A stretch of 64,000 bases of DNA from Paenibacillus faecalis (GTDB lineage: Bacteria; Bacillota; Bacilli; Paenibacillales; Paenibacillaceae): contig NZ_LT985747.1 of the NCBI RefSeq assembly GCF_900289175.1, forward strand, positions 4,242,269-4,306,268, in the 5' to 3' direction. The position numbers and the translations under genes are program-made. This document shows, piece after piece, positions 1-8,451 of this stretch (the first letter of the stretch is position 1; every line of letters begins with the position of its first letter). The notes under the pieces were generated by a model. It had not been told where the DNA came from. It saw only the letters and a program-made list of their open reading frames with translations, and made no database searches.

Positions 1-207
1 ATCTTGATCAAATGCCTCAAGGGTATACTCGTAATAGAAATACTTTTTTCCGTCATCTGCTGTCTCATCGATTCGTTTTCCGTCTTGGATCTGAACGTAG
101 TAGTGATCTGTACCCAAGCGGTTGATGTTCACATTTTGAATAAAAACTAAAAATCCGATAACTAAAACGATAAGTGAAATACTGCCAATTAATAGTACTC
201 TTTTCAT
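1..207 (-). CDS. YxeA-like (DUF1093) secreted/membrane protein, 3' end beyond window
   Basis: The reading frame is open from its ATG to the window edge, so the C-terminus is missing. An AAGGAG ribosome site lies about 7 bases before the ATG. The protein begins with MKRVLL followed by one hydrophobic helix (about residues 4-22), then a Tyr-rich segment with HYYVQI and KKYFYYEYTL, as in the YxeA/DUF1093 family of small exported proteins. It follows the ABC permease by about 29 bases on the same strand. In Bacillus subtilis yxeA likewise follows yxdLM, a Bce-type peptide-responsive transporter. The molecular function of YxeA proteins is not established. Family call rests on this short N-terminal part plus synteny. 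Confidence 0.68.
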   Translation of the reverse strand, partial: MKRVLLIGSISLIVLVIGFLVFIQNVNINRLGTDHYYVQIQDGKRIDETADDGKKYFYYEYTLEAFDQD

Positions 208-236
208 GATGCTTCTCCTTTTTCATGATGTTTTTT

Positions 237-2162
237 TTAATTTTGGGTGACGATTTTATAATAGGCATTCACGGTTATTACATAGTAGAGCAAATAAATA
301 AAGGTATAAACGCCCATGCAGATGAGAACCGGGACTACCAGATTCATATTTAAAAGATTAGATAAGGCATACAGTGCAACAGAACAGTGGACAATCCCCG
401 CAATGAGTGGAAGAGCAAATATAAACAGGACCTGCTTCGATATCGTTTTTCGAATTTCTTTTTTGTTCAAACCGATTTTGTTTAAAATCTCATATCTACC
501 TTTGTCTGAATTGGCCTCGGTTAGTTGTTTAAAATAAATAATACTTCCAGTGGCAGCAAGAAAGACGAGTCCGAGGAAACCACCCATAAAGATCATCAGG
601 CCCGTAGTTTCCATTCCTCCTGCAAAAGCATCATAGAAGCTTGTGAAGCGCGAGGTTTCGGGAAGCAGCTTATAGACCTCCCCGGTCAGCAGCTTCGCTT
701 CATCCTGATTCGTAATACCGTAAATCTCGAAGGTCCGCGGCTCCGATGCCAGCTTGGCGTACAGTTCATCACTAACCACGATCGTAAAATAGGCCGTATG
801 CTGATTCAGGACACTGTATGTTTTCATCGCTTTGAAGGTAATGCTCTCCTGCAGCTTGTCCTGTTCAAGTGTCAGTGTTGACCCCACATATTCAGGCGAC
901 AAACCTTCCATATAGTAAGGGTCTAAAACAGCGGCTTCATCCGCTTTTAATTCAAGCGTCTCCTTTCGGTTCTGAGCCTTGGTCAGCTTATTGAAATCCT
1001 GATTGGACAGGATTGTAAAGGTCTGGAGCTCGCCCGCATACATCTCTCCCAGCCCTGTTAATTCTGCATCGGCTTCTACAACCGGAACGGAAACATGATA
1101 CAGCAGCTTATGTTCCTTAGATTTCGCTATAGTTTCATCTACTTTTCTGGTCGTGCTGCTGCTGTCCGAAATAAACATCATGCTATTTGGAGTCGCCTCC
1201 AGTGCGTTACTGCGATTACTGTAGTAGAAGCTGTAAGCTGTTCCCACAGCGGTCAATGTCGTTGCACTCAGTACAGCGATAATCGTAAGAGTTCTGGCAT
1301 TGCCCCTCATTCGGTACAACAGCTGCGACGTACCGATGATTCGAACGCCACTGTAGTATCTCTTCTTGTTTCTTTTGGACATTTTCAGCAAAACAACCGT
1401 CAGGGTACTGAACAGTAGGTATGTGCCGACAATGACTGTCAATAGAATCAGTAGAGGAGTTACCATGTACCCCAGCGTCTTCCACACATTGGAATGCAGC
1501 AGATCCTGCATCGCCAGCCAGTATCCGGTACCGATCAAGAAGATCGACAGCACGGCGGTTACCCATGAGGCTTTTGGTTCTTGTTCTCCCATCTGATCTG
1601 CATGGAACAGTTCGATTAATTTAAAGCGATAAATCAGCCTATATCCTTGAAAAGAGGTTACAAGCGTAATTAGCATGAATACGATGACGGTATCGATGAC
1701 CGCTTGTGGTGCGATTGAAAAATTTGCGATGACATCATAACCCATTACCTTCATTAATAGGGCTGCAAAAAGTCTTGAGAGAACAGAGCCAAAAATTAGC
1801 CCGATCAACAGCGCCATCACGCCCATCAGGAAATTTTCATAAAACAGCATGCGCCCGATTTGTTTTTTCCTCACACCCAGCAAGCAATACAGGCCAACCT
1901 CTTTCTTTCGCTTGCGTGTAAAGAACGAATTTGAATACCAAATAAAGATTGCTACAAATACGATCAGCACAACAGCTGCGGCGCTAAAGACAGAGCTGAT
2001 CTTCGTTGAGCTTTCCGATGCGGCCTGAATCGTAGTGTCATATTTTAATGAAACAAATGTAAAGTAAATCACGATACTAAAGATCATCGATGCAAAATAT
2101 AAAAAGTAATGGGTGAAGTTTTTAACAATATTTTTTCTCGCGATGCTAAACAATGTCATCAT
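237..2162 (-). CDS. BceB/YxdM-type ABC transporter permease
   Basis: About 641 aa membrane protein with the FtsX-like plan of Bce-type permeases: helices near the N-terminus (FTHYFLYFASMIFSIVIYF), a block of helices to about residue 290, a large extracytoplasmic domain (about residues 320-530), and three or more C-terminal helices. Family members work with a BceA-type ATPase in sensing or removing cell-wall-active peptides and usually signal to a BceS-like kinase. The start chosen is MMTLFSIARKN, which overlaps the end of the ATPase gene by 17 bases behind a GGGGGTGAG site. The longer frame upstream runs inside the ATPase gene and is not needed. No two-component genes are in the window, so the partner may lie left of it. 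Substrate is unknown. Confidence 0.85.
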   Translation of the reverse strand: MMTLFSIARKNIVKNFTHYFLYFASMIFSIVIYFTFVSLKYDTTIQAASESSTKISSVFSAAAVVLIVFVAIFIWYSNSFFTRKRKKEVGLYCLLGVRKKQIGRMLFYENFLMGVMALLIGLIFGSVLSRLFAALLMKVMGYDVIANFSIAPQAVIDTVIVFMLITLVTSFQGYRLIYRFKLIELFHADQMGEQEPKASWVTAVLSIFLIGTGYWLAMQDLLHSNVWKTLGYMVTPLLILLTVIVGTYLLFSTLTVVLLKMSKRNKKRYYSGVRIIGTSQLLYRMRGNARTLTIIAVLSATTLTAVGTAYSFYYSNRSNALEATPNSMMFISDSSSTTRKVDETIAKSKEHKLLYHVSVPVVEADAELTGLGEMYAGELQTFTILSNQDFNKLTKAQNRKETLELKADEAAVLDPYYMEGLSPEYVGSTLTLEQDKLQESITFKAMKTYSVLNQHTAYFTIVVSDELYAKLASEPRTFEIYGITNQDEAKLLTGEVYKLLPETSRFTSFYDAFAGGMETTGLMIFMGGFLGLVFLAATGSIIYFKQLTEANSDKGRYEILNKIGLNKKEIRKTISKQVLFIFALPLIAGIVHCSVALYALSNLLNMNLVVPVLICMGVYTFIYLLYYVITVNAYYKIVTQN

Positions 2163-2913
2163 GCTCACCCCCAAGTGCTGCAAGAACCTCCATAATCTGA
2201 TCAAAAAACATGTTGCGTGTTTGGTTCTTCTTATGCAGCTCTTGAACCAGCTGTCCATCCTTAATAAAAACGACCCGTTTGCAGTAGCTTGCCGCATAAG
2301 CATCATGGGTGACCATCATAATCGTTGAACCGTTCTCCTCATTCAGCTTCTTCAGGCTTTGCAGCAGGCTGGTCGCCGACTTGGAATCCAGCGCCCCGGT
2401 CGGCTCGTCCGCCAAAATCAGGCTAGGGTCAGCAACAATCGCTCGCGAAGCGGCGGTTCGCTGCTTCTGCCCCCCTGAAATTTGATAGGGGTACTTGTCC
2501 AATATGTCGCGAATGCTGAACGTATCGGCAATTTCATTAACACGGCGCTCAATCTCAGCGGCTGGTACTTTGGACAAGGCAAGCGGCAGCAAGATGTTTT
2601 CCTTCACCGTCAGCGTATCAAGCAGATTGTAATCCTGAAAAATAAACCCCAGCTTGTTTCGACGAAAGTCAGAAAGTTGTTCTTCATTCATGGTGACGAT
2701 GTTCTGACCGGCAATAACAACCTCCCCAGCAGTTGGCGTATCGATCGTCGAGAAAATATTCAGAAGCGTCGATTTCCCCGCTCCAGAAGGTCCCATAATA
2801 CCGACAAATTCACCTTCCCGGATTTCCAGATTAATATCCTGCAGTGCGGTGTACGTATTGCCTTTTATGCCATATGTTTTTTCTACATGCGTTGCTTCTA
2901 GTATGGTTGTCAT
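2146..2913 (-). CDS. BceA/YxdL-type ABC transporter ATP-binding protein
   Basis: 255-aa ABC ATPase of the MacB/LolD/BceA class. Visible motifs are Walker A GPSGAGKS (residues 41-48), Q-loop FQDYNLLDTLT, signature SGGQKQR (about 145-151), and Walker B LILADEPTGALD followed by the switch His in MMVTHD. It powers the permease encoded directly downstream, whose start overlaps this gene. The ATG follows an AAGGAG site. First gene of the exporter operon, transcribed from a TATAAT promoter with a 12-bp direct repeat in the -35 area. Family role (antimicrobial peptide sensing and detoxification) is known for BceAB; the actual ligand here cannot be read from sequence. Confidence 0.9.
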   Translation of the reverse strand: MTTILEATHVEKTYGIKGNTYTALQDINLEIREGEFVGIMGPSGAGKSTLLNIFSTIDTPTAGEVVIAGQNIVTMNEEQLSDFRRNKLGFIFQDYNLLDTLTVKENILLPLALSKVPAAEIERRVNEIADTFSIRDILDKYPYQISGGQKQRTAASRAIVADPSLILADEPTGALDSKSATSLLQSLKKLNEENGSTIMMVTHDAYAASYCKRVVFIKDGQLVQELHKKNQTRNMFFDQIMEVLAALGGEHDDIV

Positions 2914-2958
2914 GTTGATGTGTTCTCCTTAAAATCTCTGTTTGTGAATCACATCTTC

Positions 2959-3003
2959 ATTATAGGTGTCGAACCTTACATCATTTTTATACGAACCTTA
3001 CAT
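2959..3003 (-). promoter_or_regulatory. Promoter with 12-bp direct-repeat operator for the Bce/Yxd-like operon
   Basis: Read on the minus strand, ATGTAAGGTTCG occurs twice exactly (2992-3003 and 2970-2981), 22 bases apart start to start, i.e. two helical turns. Seventeen bases downstream of the expected -35 position is a perfect TATAAT (2959-2964), while the -35 hexamer itself (AAAATG) is poor. This is the layout of a promoter activated by an OmpR-family response regulator such as BceR/YxdJ. The regulator is not encoded in the window. Operator function is inference. Confidence 0.6.
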
Positions 3004-3040
3004 AAAGCTTAACAAGGTCGAGGCTTGGTCTATTACGCTA

Positions 3041-3080
3041 TAAAAACAGCCCATTCCTCACTTTTTAGAGGAATGGGCTT
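3041..3080 (-). terminator. Intrinsic terminator of the CueP-like gene
   Basis: Perfect 12-bp inverted repeat AGCCCATTCCTC / GAGGAATGGGCT (3048-3059 and 3068-3079) with an 8-base loop. On the minus strand it is followed by TTTTTA, so it ends transcription of the gene at 3117-3692 before the exporter operon. Confidence 0.8.
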
Positions 3081-3116
3081 CAAATGTTCATTTTGGCTGT
3101 ATTTTGCCAGGTATTA

Positions 3117-3692
3117 TTAAGTCAGCTGCATCGTCGTAATGCAAGTATTGTCCTTTTCAAATGATGAAATGTCTGATTCGGCCGTTTTTCCATCATGCGA
3201 AATCTTTACTTTGAGTTCTTTATCACGTGGAATCCATAAATCAATAAATCCATTTGGCTGAGATTTGATCGTTTCATCCATGACCACGTTCCCGTCATGA
3301 TCTTCAATATACACATCGAATTCCTCGTTCGCCATTTCTCCACGGCATGAGGCCAAGTTGTGAATCGCACAAGGGTGCGTTTCATTGACGAACGGGGCAA
3401 TAGAAACGAAAAATTCATCGTCAGGCAAACGATAGACCGTTTCTGTCGAATCTTCATTAATGACCATCAGTTCGTTTGATGTAATGGAAGCAGACACCGC
3501 TTTACTATTGCCCAAACTGAAGTCTTGTACGATTTTCTTGATGTCGCCTGATGCGACTTGGTCACTTGATGCAATTTGGTCACTTGATGCGACTTGGCTC
3601 GTCCCATCTTTGTCCCCATTTATTAAAAATAAATAAATCCCAAGTGCAACAACAGCAACCCCTGAGACTCCAATGATTAGTTTTTTCATCAT
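3117..3692 (-). CDS. CueP-family metal-binding exported protein
   Basis: 191 aa. An N-terminal hydrophobic segment (about residues 3-23) serves as signal or membrane anchor. It is followed by a low-complexity spacer of three 6-residue repeats QVASSD/QIASSD/QVASGD, encoded by 18-bp tandem repeats. The rest matches the CueP family: a Cys-rich stretch CAIHNLASCRGE, then NGFIDLWIPRDKE, and a C-terminal CITTMQLT. CueP of Salmonella is a periplasmic copper-binding protein; Gram-positive homologues are exported and surface-linked. Metal binding here is inferred from family Cys residues. GGAGG precedes two adjacent ATGs; the second (MKKLII) has the better spacing. It is monocistronic, ending at a strong terminator. 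Confidence 0.75.
   Translation of the reverse strand: MMKKLIIGVSGVAVVALGIYLFLINGDKDGTSQVASSDQIASSDQVASGDIKKIVQDFSLGNSKAVSASITSNELMVINEDSTETVYRLPDDEFFVSIAPFVNETHPCAIHNLASCRGEMANEEFDVYIEDHDGNVVMDETIKSQPNGFIDLWIPRDKELKVKISHDGKTAESDISSFEKDNTCITTMQLT
3550..3603. repeat. Three 18-bp tandem repeats inside the CueP-like gene
   Basis: Units at 3550-3567, 3568-3585 and 3586-3603 differ at a few bases (GATGCGACTTGGTCACTT type) and encode the QVASSD-like spacer between membrane anchor and metal-binding domain. Such in-frame repeats can vary in number by slippage. Confidence 0.8.
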
Positions 3693-3905
3693 TTACCTCC
3701 GCCTTTATTGAATAATAGTGAATAGTGCCGATCCCTTGTTCCTGGCAAATCAGCTCCTTTAGGTTGAACCAAATATGTACATGGTCCTTTTCAGAATTTC
3801 ATTCGACCGAAATGAATCTGTCATTTTCACCCAGCCTATGTTCTTATTTTATTCGAATTTAGCGGATTTGTATATCATCTCGAATGATTTCATCTTTCAA
3901 AATGC

Positions 3906-3950
3906 AAAAAACTCCTTCACTTGGATGCGTTAGAAGGAGTTCTTGCAATC
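3906..3950 (-). terminator. Intrinsic terminator after the lipoprotein gene
   Basis: Nine-base inverted repeat AACTCCTTC / GAAGGAGTT (3910-3918, 3933-3941). On the minus strand the stem is followed by TTTTTTGCATTTTG, directly downstream of the stop codon at 3966. Confidence 0.8.
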
Positions 3951-3965
3951 CCATTAACACGGGAA

Positions 3966-4586
3966 TTAGTTGCTCACATGGAAACGTTCTTTCACAAAAT
4001 CAAAGTCCAGCACCATGTCATTGAATTTTTTGAATTCTTCCGATTTCTCATCGTAAGGGTTGGATTGCGGGAGAGATAAGATCCAGACATATTTATCGTT
4101 TTCGTCTAATTTCTCGCCCAAAGCAGGTCCTTCTTCTTTTGCCATAATCTCGTAATTTTCTTTGGTCATCTTGCTGATCGTCATCAAAGGCCCGGAACTC
4201 TCATCAGCTTTACCATTTACGATTAGATAAAAGGATGTCTGCCAATCAATGTTTTTCATAATTTCATCCTTGCCTTCAACGATGCCAACAACCTCGGTCT
4301 CGGTGTTTGTCCACATCTCCGGAAGCTCCAGAGAAAACCCGCCTTCTTTACTAATGAAAGTTTCTACATCCGCCTCGTTCTCATGTCCGTCGCTCACAGG
4401 CTGTTCTTCCTTCGCTTCAACTTTCTTTTCCTCATTGCTCGTTTGCTTGCTGTCTTGCGCTTCTGCCTGCTGGTCCGATACCTTTGAAGCGTCTGCCGAC
4501 TTATTATCCGAGCAGCCTGCCAGAAGGCCCACTGCCAGTACAGTTAGTATTGCAATACCCCATTTGCTTCTTTTAACGTTGTTCAT
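3966..4586 (-). CDS. Putative lipoprotein of unknown function
   Basis: 206-aa exported lipoprotein. Signal peptide MNNVKRSKWG followed by a hydrophobic core ends in lipobox LLAGC with lipidated Cys at residue 25. A polar, charged spacer rich in Lys, Glu, Gln and Asp (about 26-75) follows, then a folded domain with EGGFSLELPEMW and a DENDKYVWILSLP segment, resembling the small PsbP-like or DUF domains of Bacillus lipoproteins that follow a Gln/Glu-rich linker. I cannot name the family firmly. Start MNNVK is chosen because GGGAGGA stands 8 bases upstream; a 12-residue longer frame has no such site. Single-gene unit with its own terminator. Confidence 0.72.
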   Translation of the reverse strand: MNNVKRSKWGIAILTVLAVGLLAGCSDNKSADASKVSDQQAEAQDSKQTSNEEKKVEAKEEQPVSDGHENEADVETFISKEGGFSLELPEMWTNTETEVVGIVEGKDEIMKNIDWQTSFYLIVNGKADESSGPLMTISKMTKENYEIMAKEEGPALGEKLDENDKYVWILSLPQSNPYDEKSEEFKKFNDMVLDFDFVKERFHVSN

Positions 4587-4773
4587 TGATATGTATCCTC
4601 CCTGTTGTTCACAAACAAACATAATTTATATATTCAATGTACCAGCCAGATTGGAAGGAGTTGTATCAAAACAGTTAAAGCAAGATGACAATGTTATGAG
4701 AATCCGGTGAAAAGTGTGTAATAAATTCAGAAAATAATGAAAAACTGGATGGCTATATGCCCTCCTTCTTTTC

Positions 4774-5703
4774 CTATTGATATTCCCACGTCACTTCAAT
4801 GTCCTGATCATAGTTTCCGAAGCCTCGTCCGAAGAGACTAACGCCCCCGGGATGTCTGGCTGAAGCGAGCGAAGCAATTCGGAAACGGATATCGCGGTTC
4901 TTTTCCATCGAAATTTCATGTACTGAAAAATCAGACATCCGGATGCCATCGAGAAATGTCCCTTCATGCGTGATTAGCAGCGTCTTCAATAAGCCATACT
5001 GTGTCATTTTGTCCGTCCACCATGCGGGGGTATACCTGCCTCTCTTATCTCCAAAATCACCGGGACAAGTCCAAGTAAGTAGTTCCTTCCCGTTTAATGA
5101 AAAAGTTATATCCGATGGCCAATCCTTTTGAAAGCCCGGGGCCTCCGAACACACTTCAAGCGAAATTCGCAAACTGGAAATCCGCTCGGTCGACACAGAA
5201 TAATTCGGTAATCTGTACTCCACATATCCGCTTGCAAACCAGAGATGATCTGCTTTCACATGCTCAGGGTCTGCAAAATATCTCGGGTCGTCCACAATCC
5301 CGATCAGCTTGTCCCGTGAAGCCAAACCGCAGGTTGGTTTAATTTCATAATCGACGTACTGACCTACCGGAATCGAAAAGATATCACCCGTTGGTTGTTC
5401 TGCTACCGAGTCTGTTGTTTGATCAGCAAGCGAATTCTGGAACAGCAGTTCCACTTGCGTAAGCTTCAAAGAGCATCGCTTCTGCACACCTCGTATGCCC
5501 GGGACGCTCTCTGTTTCCACAATACCTGCTTCCTCCAACTTCTGTATGTGCTTTGTAATAATCGCAGAGGAAAGCTGCAATTTCTCCGCCAAATCCTTTA
5601 TGTTATGCGGTTCTTCTCGTAAATAATCAATGATGCGAAGCCGTGTTTCAGAGCCGAGACTTTCAAAGAAAGACAGCTGCTCAATACTTACCGGTAATTT
5701 CAT
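4774..5703 (-). CDS. ArsR-type winged-helix transcriptional regulator with C-terminal sensor domain
   Basis: 309 aa. Residues about 8-85 form an ArsR-type winged helix (SETRLRIIDYLREEPHNIKD, then LQLSSAIITKHIQKLEEAG). The remaining 220 residues form a beta-rich domain without a family I recognise; similar two-part regulators sit next to glycosidase genes in Paenibacillus. AAGGAG precedes the ATG. The gene is divergent from the GH2 glycosidase, and the shared 197-bp intergenic region carries several copies of a CAGGTTAA-like motif around both promoters, so it probably represses both in response to a sugar-derived ligand. A decayed copy of its last 34 codons lies at 28960-29063. Confidence 0.82.
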   Translation of the reverse strand: MKLPVSIEQLSFFESLGSETRLRIIDYLREEPHNIKDLAEKLQLSSAIITKHIQKLEEAGIVETESVPGIRGVQKRCSLKLTQVELLFQNSLADQTTDSVAEQPTGDIFSIPVGQYVDYEIKPTCGLASRDKLIGIVDDPRYFADPEHVKADHLWFASGYVEYRLPNYSVSTERISSLRISLEVCSEAPGFQKDWPSDITFSLNGKELLTWTCPGDFGDKRGRYTPAWWTDKMTQYGLLKTLLITHEGTFLDGIRMSDFSVHEISMEKNRDIRFRIASLASARHPGGVSLFGRGFGNYDQDIEVTWEYQ

Positions 5704-5730
5704 AATCGAACTCCTTAAATATAGTATGAG

Positions 5731-5884
5731 TTTAACCTTGAACTGCCGAGAACATTTAGTCTGATCTCATTATACAGTAACTTTCAGGTTAATTAAACAA
5801 CTTAAAGGTTGACAACAATAGCGAAACGACTATAATTCAAGTTAATCAACAACTTACAACTTTATTATTAACTTTTCAGTTAAT
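5731..5884. promoter_or_regulatory. Cluster of operator-like motifs between ArsR-type regulator and GH2 gene
   Basis: Related motifs occur at 5779-5793 (AACTTTCAGGTTAAT), 5800-5813 (ACTTAAAGGTTGAC), 5836-5847 (TTCAAGTTAATC), 5867-5884 (ATTAACTTTTCAGTTAAT) and inverted at 5731-5743 (TTTAACCTTGAAC). They cover both the plus-strand promoter and the minus-strand TATAAT at 5769-5774. Several sites for one local regulator is the simplest reading; binding is not proven. Confidence 0.55.
5809..5836 (+). promoter_or_regulatory. Consensus sigma-A promoter of the GH2 gene
   Basis: TTGACA (5809-5814), a 16-base spacer and TATAAT (5831-5836): both hexamers are perfect. Operator-like motifs overlap the -35 and begin at the last base of the -10, as expected for a strong promoter held off by a repressor. 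Confidence 0.75.
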
Positions 5885-5900
5885 GAAAGGAGCTTCCCAA

Positions 5901-7691
5901 ATGAATTCAGCAGCTTCACCATCACTTCAGCCAAGACCTGAACATCCTCAGCCGCAATGGGAACGTAAACAATGGATAAACTTGAATGGGGAATGGGAAT
6001 TTGAGATGGACGATCAACGTACAGGAGACCTCCATCGCTTGTATGCACGAAAGCAACCGCTGAGCGGTCGGATTCAAGTGCCGTATTGTTACCAGAGCAA
6101 GCTGAGCGGAATTGATGACACAAGCTTTCATGATCTGGTCTGGTACCGCAAATCCTTTACCTTGCCGGCAGAGTGGTCTTCAAAACAAGTTTTGCTGCAT
6201 TTCGGTGCCGTTGATTATAAAGCAGATGTATGGGTAAATGGACAGCATGTGATTTCTCACGAAGGAGGACATACTCCATTTTTCGCGAATATCACACATT
6301 CACTGCAAGACGGGGAAAATATCATTACCGTAAGGGCTGAGGATTTCAGCAAAGATAATGCCCTGCCGCGGGGGAAGCAATATTGGAAAGAAAAGTCCGA
6401 GTCCATCTTCTACACTGGCACGACAGGCATATGGCAAACCGTGTGGTTAGAAGCCGTGAGCAACGTCCATATGGAGAAAACCAAGTTTACTCCTGACATC
6501 GATCGCAACGAGGTTCAATATCGGTTGTATGTAAATGGACTCGATTCATTGGCAGCGACGCATAAAGTTGAAGCCTGCTTCACCATATCCTTTAAAAGCA
6601 AAGTCGTTACCGAACATAAAATCCGTGTAAACCATCGTGAAGAGTGGGGCTCCATCGGCTTGAACAATGAATACAACAATCGGGGAACTGATTATCACTG
6701 GTCTCCGGAAAATCCGAATCTGTTAGATGTGTCTCTTCAGCTTCTTGTCGATGGGCAGGTGATTGATGAAGTCGCCAGCTATTTCGGTATGCGCAAGATA
6801 TCTATCCAACATGGCAAGCTTTGTCTGAACAATCATCCTTATACGATGCGGCTTGTATTGGACCAAGGATATTTTCCAGACGGACTATTAACCGCTCCTG
6901 ATGATGCGGATTTTATAAAAGATATTGAGCTGACAAAAGCGATGGGCTTTAACGGTGTACGCAAGCATCAGAAAACGGAAGATCCTCGCTACCTGTATTG
7001 GGCAGACCGAATGGGCCTTCTTGTCTGGGGAGAAGCGGCCAATGCCTATCAGTATACGACGACATACGTCAACCGTTTCATGCGTGAATGGCAGGAGATC
7101 GTTGAACGCGACTACAACCACCCTTGTATTACCGTCTGGGTTCCCCTGAACGAAAGCTGGGGCATTCCACTCGTGCAGACTGACAAATGTCAGCAGCATC
7201 ATGGTCTTGCCATGTATCACATGACCAAATCGTTTGATCCCTCAAGGCCTGTCATTTACAACGATGGCTGGGAAATGATGAACACCGATATTGTCGGCAT
7301 TCACGACTATGAGTGGAAAGAACAAGTGTTGACTGAACGTTATGCGACAATAGAGAGTACGATTGAATCCACACCTGCTATGAAGCCTGTTTTTGTGGGC
7401 GGTGCCGAATATGAAGGACAGCCGATATTGGTGACCGAATTTGGCGGAATTAAATTCAAGAAGAGTGATTGGGATGGCTGGGGTTACTCAGGTGCGGAAA
7501 ATGATGAAGATTTCAAAGCTCGTCTACAGGCCGTCATTCGTCCGATCTATCGATCCTCTGTCGTTCAGGGCTTCTGCTATACCCAGCTAACCGATGTTGA
7601 GCAAGAAATCAATGGCTTGCTCACCTATGATCGGGAGCCAAAACTTCCGCTCAAGGTTATTCACCAGATCGTAACAGGACAAGATCTGTAA
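5901..7691 (+). CDS. Glycoside hydrolase family 2 enzyme (beta-galactosidase/beta-glucuronidase-like)
   Basis: 596-aa cytosolic enzyme without signal peptide. The GH2 order is visible: N-terminal sugar-binding jelly roll (about residues 20-190, with WYRKSFTLP and VWVNGQHV), immunoglobulin-like middle domain (190-300), and a TIM barrel to the end. The acid/base is Glu418 in LNESWG and the nucleophile Glu513 in VTEFGG. It should remove a terminal beta-linked sugar from imported oligosaccharides; the exact substrate is not readable. Start MNSAAS is selected because AAGGAG stands 8 bases upstream; six extra residues are possible in frame. Controlled by a perfect sigma-A promoter with operator motifs and by the divergent ArsR-type regulator. 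Confidence 0.9.
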   Translation: MNSAASPSLQPRPEHPQPQWERKQWINLNGEWEFEMDDQRTGDLHRLYARKQPLSGRIQVPYCYQSKLSGIDDTSFHDLVWYRKSFTLPAEWSSKQVLLHFGAVDYKADVWVNGQHVISHEGGHTPFFANITHSLQDGENIITVRAEDFSKDNALPRGKQYWKEKSESIFYTGTTGIWQTVWLEAVSNVHMEKTKFTPDIDRNEVQYRLYVNGLDSLAATHKVEACFTISFKSKVVTEHKIRVNHREEWGSIGLNNEYNNRGTDYHWSPENPNLLDVSLQLLVDGQVIDEVASYFGMRKISIQHGKLCLNNHPYTMRLVLDQGYFPDGLLTAPDDADFIKDIELTKAMGFNGVRKHQKTEDPRYLYWADRMGLLVWGEAANAYQYTTTYVNRFMREWQEIVERDYNHPCITVWVPLNESWGIPLVQTDKCQQHHGLAMYHMTKSFDPSRPVIYNDGWEMMNTDIVGIHDYEWKEQVLTERYATIESTIESTPAMKPVFVGGAEYEGQPILVTEFGGIKFKKSDWDGWGYSGAENDEDFKARLQAVIRPIYRSSVVQGFCYTQLTDVEQEINGLLTYDREPKLPLKVIHQIVTGQDL

Positions 7692-7726
7692 AATTCATCG
7701 TAAAAGAAAAAAACACTGTAACAAAA

Positions 7727-7772
7727 CCAAGCAGACTGCTCAAGAATGAAGCTTGAGCGGTCTGCTTTTTAA
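7727..7772 (+). terminator. Intrinsic terminator after the GH2 gene
   Basis: Long inverted repeat, arms 7729-7744 and 7752-7767 (AAGCAGACTGCTCAAG against CTTGAGCGGTCTGCTT, one mismatch), followed on the plus strand by a T run. It also lies downstream of the converging reductase gene. Confidence 0.8.
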
Positions 7773-7842
7773 CCTTTTTAACGGAAGACTGTTCCCTGAG
7801 CTTCATTGATTTATTCGTTCGCCTTGCTAGTTCGCTCATGGG

Positions 7843-8451
7843 TCAGCTGCTAATCGCAGGTGCCTGTCTAATATATTTTTGATCTGTCAGCTGCTCGTAC
7901 ATAAATTGGGACAAGTCCGCCCGCGAAAGCTGAAATCCTACCTCACCACGGCCATAGCTGCCTACCTTTACATAAGAGCTGCTCCCATTATCCTTCAAAG
8001 AAGGAACTCGGACCAATGTCCAATCCAGTTCGGATTCACGGATGATCGCAGCGGCTTTCGAAACTTCCTTCACAAGTTTAGGCATCGTCAATTTGACGAT
8101 GCCATTGATGAGCGCACGCTGGAAATCCCGCTTGTCCAGCGCATCCTGATGACTGATAGCCGAAAGTGCAATCAGCCGCCGCACATTATGCTTTTGCATC
8201 GCCGCAACGATATTGGCCGTTCCTTCACTTACCGCTCCAATCAGTTCTATAACGGCATCGGTGTCTTTCACCGCCTTTTCAATTGCATCTATATCCGATA
8301 AGGTTCCTTTTATAATGGTTAATCTTTCATGCTGAAAGGTGATTTTCTCAGGACTTCGTGCAAATGCTACCACTTCATGTCCCTTAAGCAAAGCCTTCTT
8401 TATAAACAACCTTCCGGTTCTCCCCGTTGCACCAAACACCGTGACTCTCAT
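7843..8451 (-). CDS. NAD(P)H-binding atypical short-chain dehydrogenase (YwnB/NmrA-like)
   Basis: 202-aa Rossmann-fold protein. The nucleotide-binding turn is VTVFGATGRTGRLFIKKA (residues 3-20), followed by GHEVVAFARSPEKI, the pattern of NAD(P)H-binding proteins related to NmrA and flavin reductase-like BLVRB. The usual short-chain dehydrogenase catalytic YxxxK is not obvious, so substrate and even enzymatic activity are uncertain. Start MRVTVFG follows GGGGGGA at good spacing; a 15-residue longer frame is possible but lacks a site. It is divergent from a TetR regulator gene, a common pairing for stress-inducible reductases, and a 9-bp inverted repeat lies between them. Confidence 0.82.
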   Translation of the reverse strand: MRVTVFGATGRTGRLFIKKALLKGHEVVAFARSPEKITFQHERLTIIKGTLSDIDAIEKAVKDTDAVIELIGAVSEGTANIVAAMQKHNVRRLIALSAISHQDALDKRDFQRALINGIVKLTMPKLVKEVSKAAAIIRESELDWTLVRVPSLKDNGSSSYVKVGSYGRGEVGFQLSRADLSQFMYEQLTDQKYIRQAPAISS

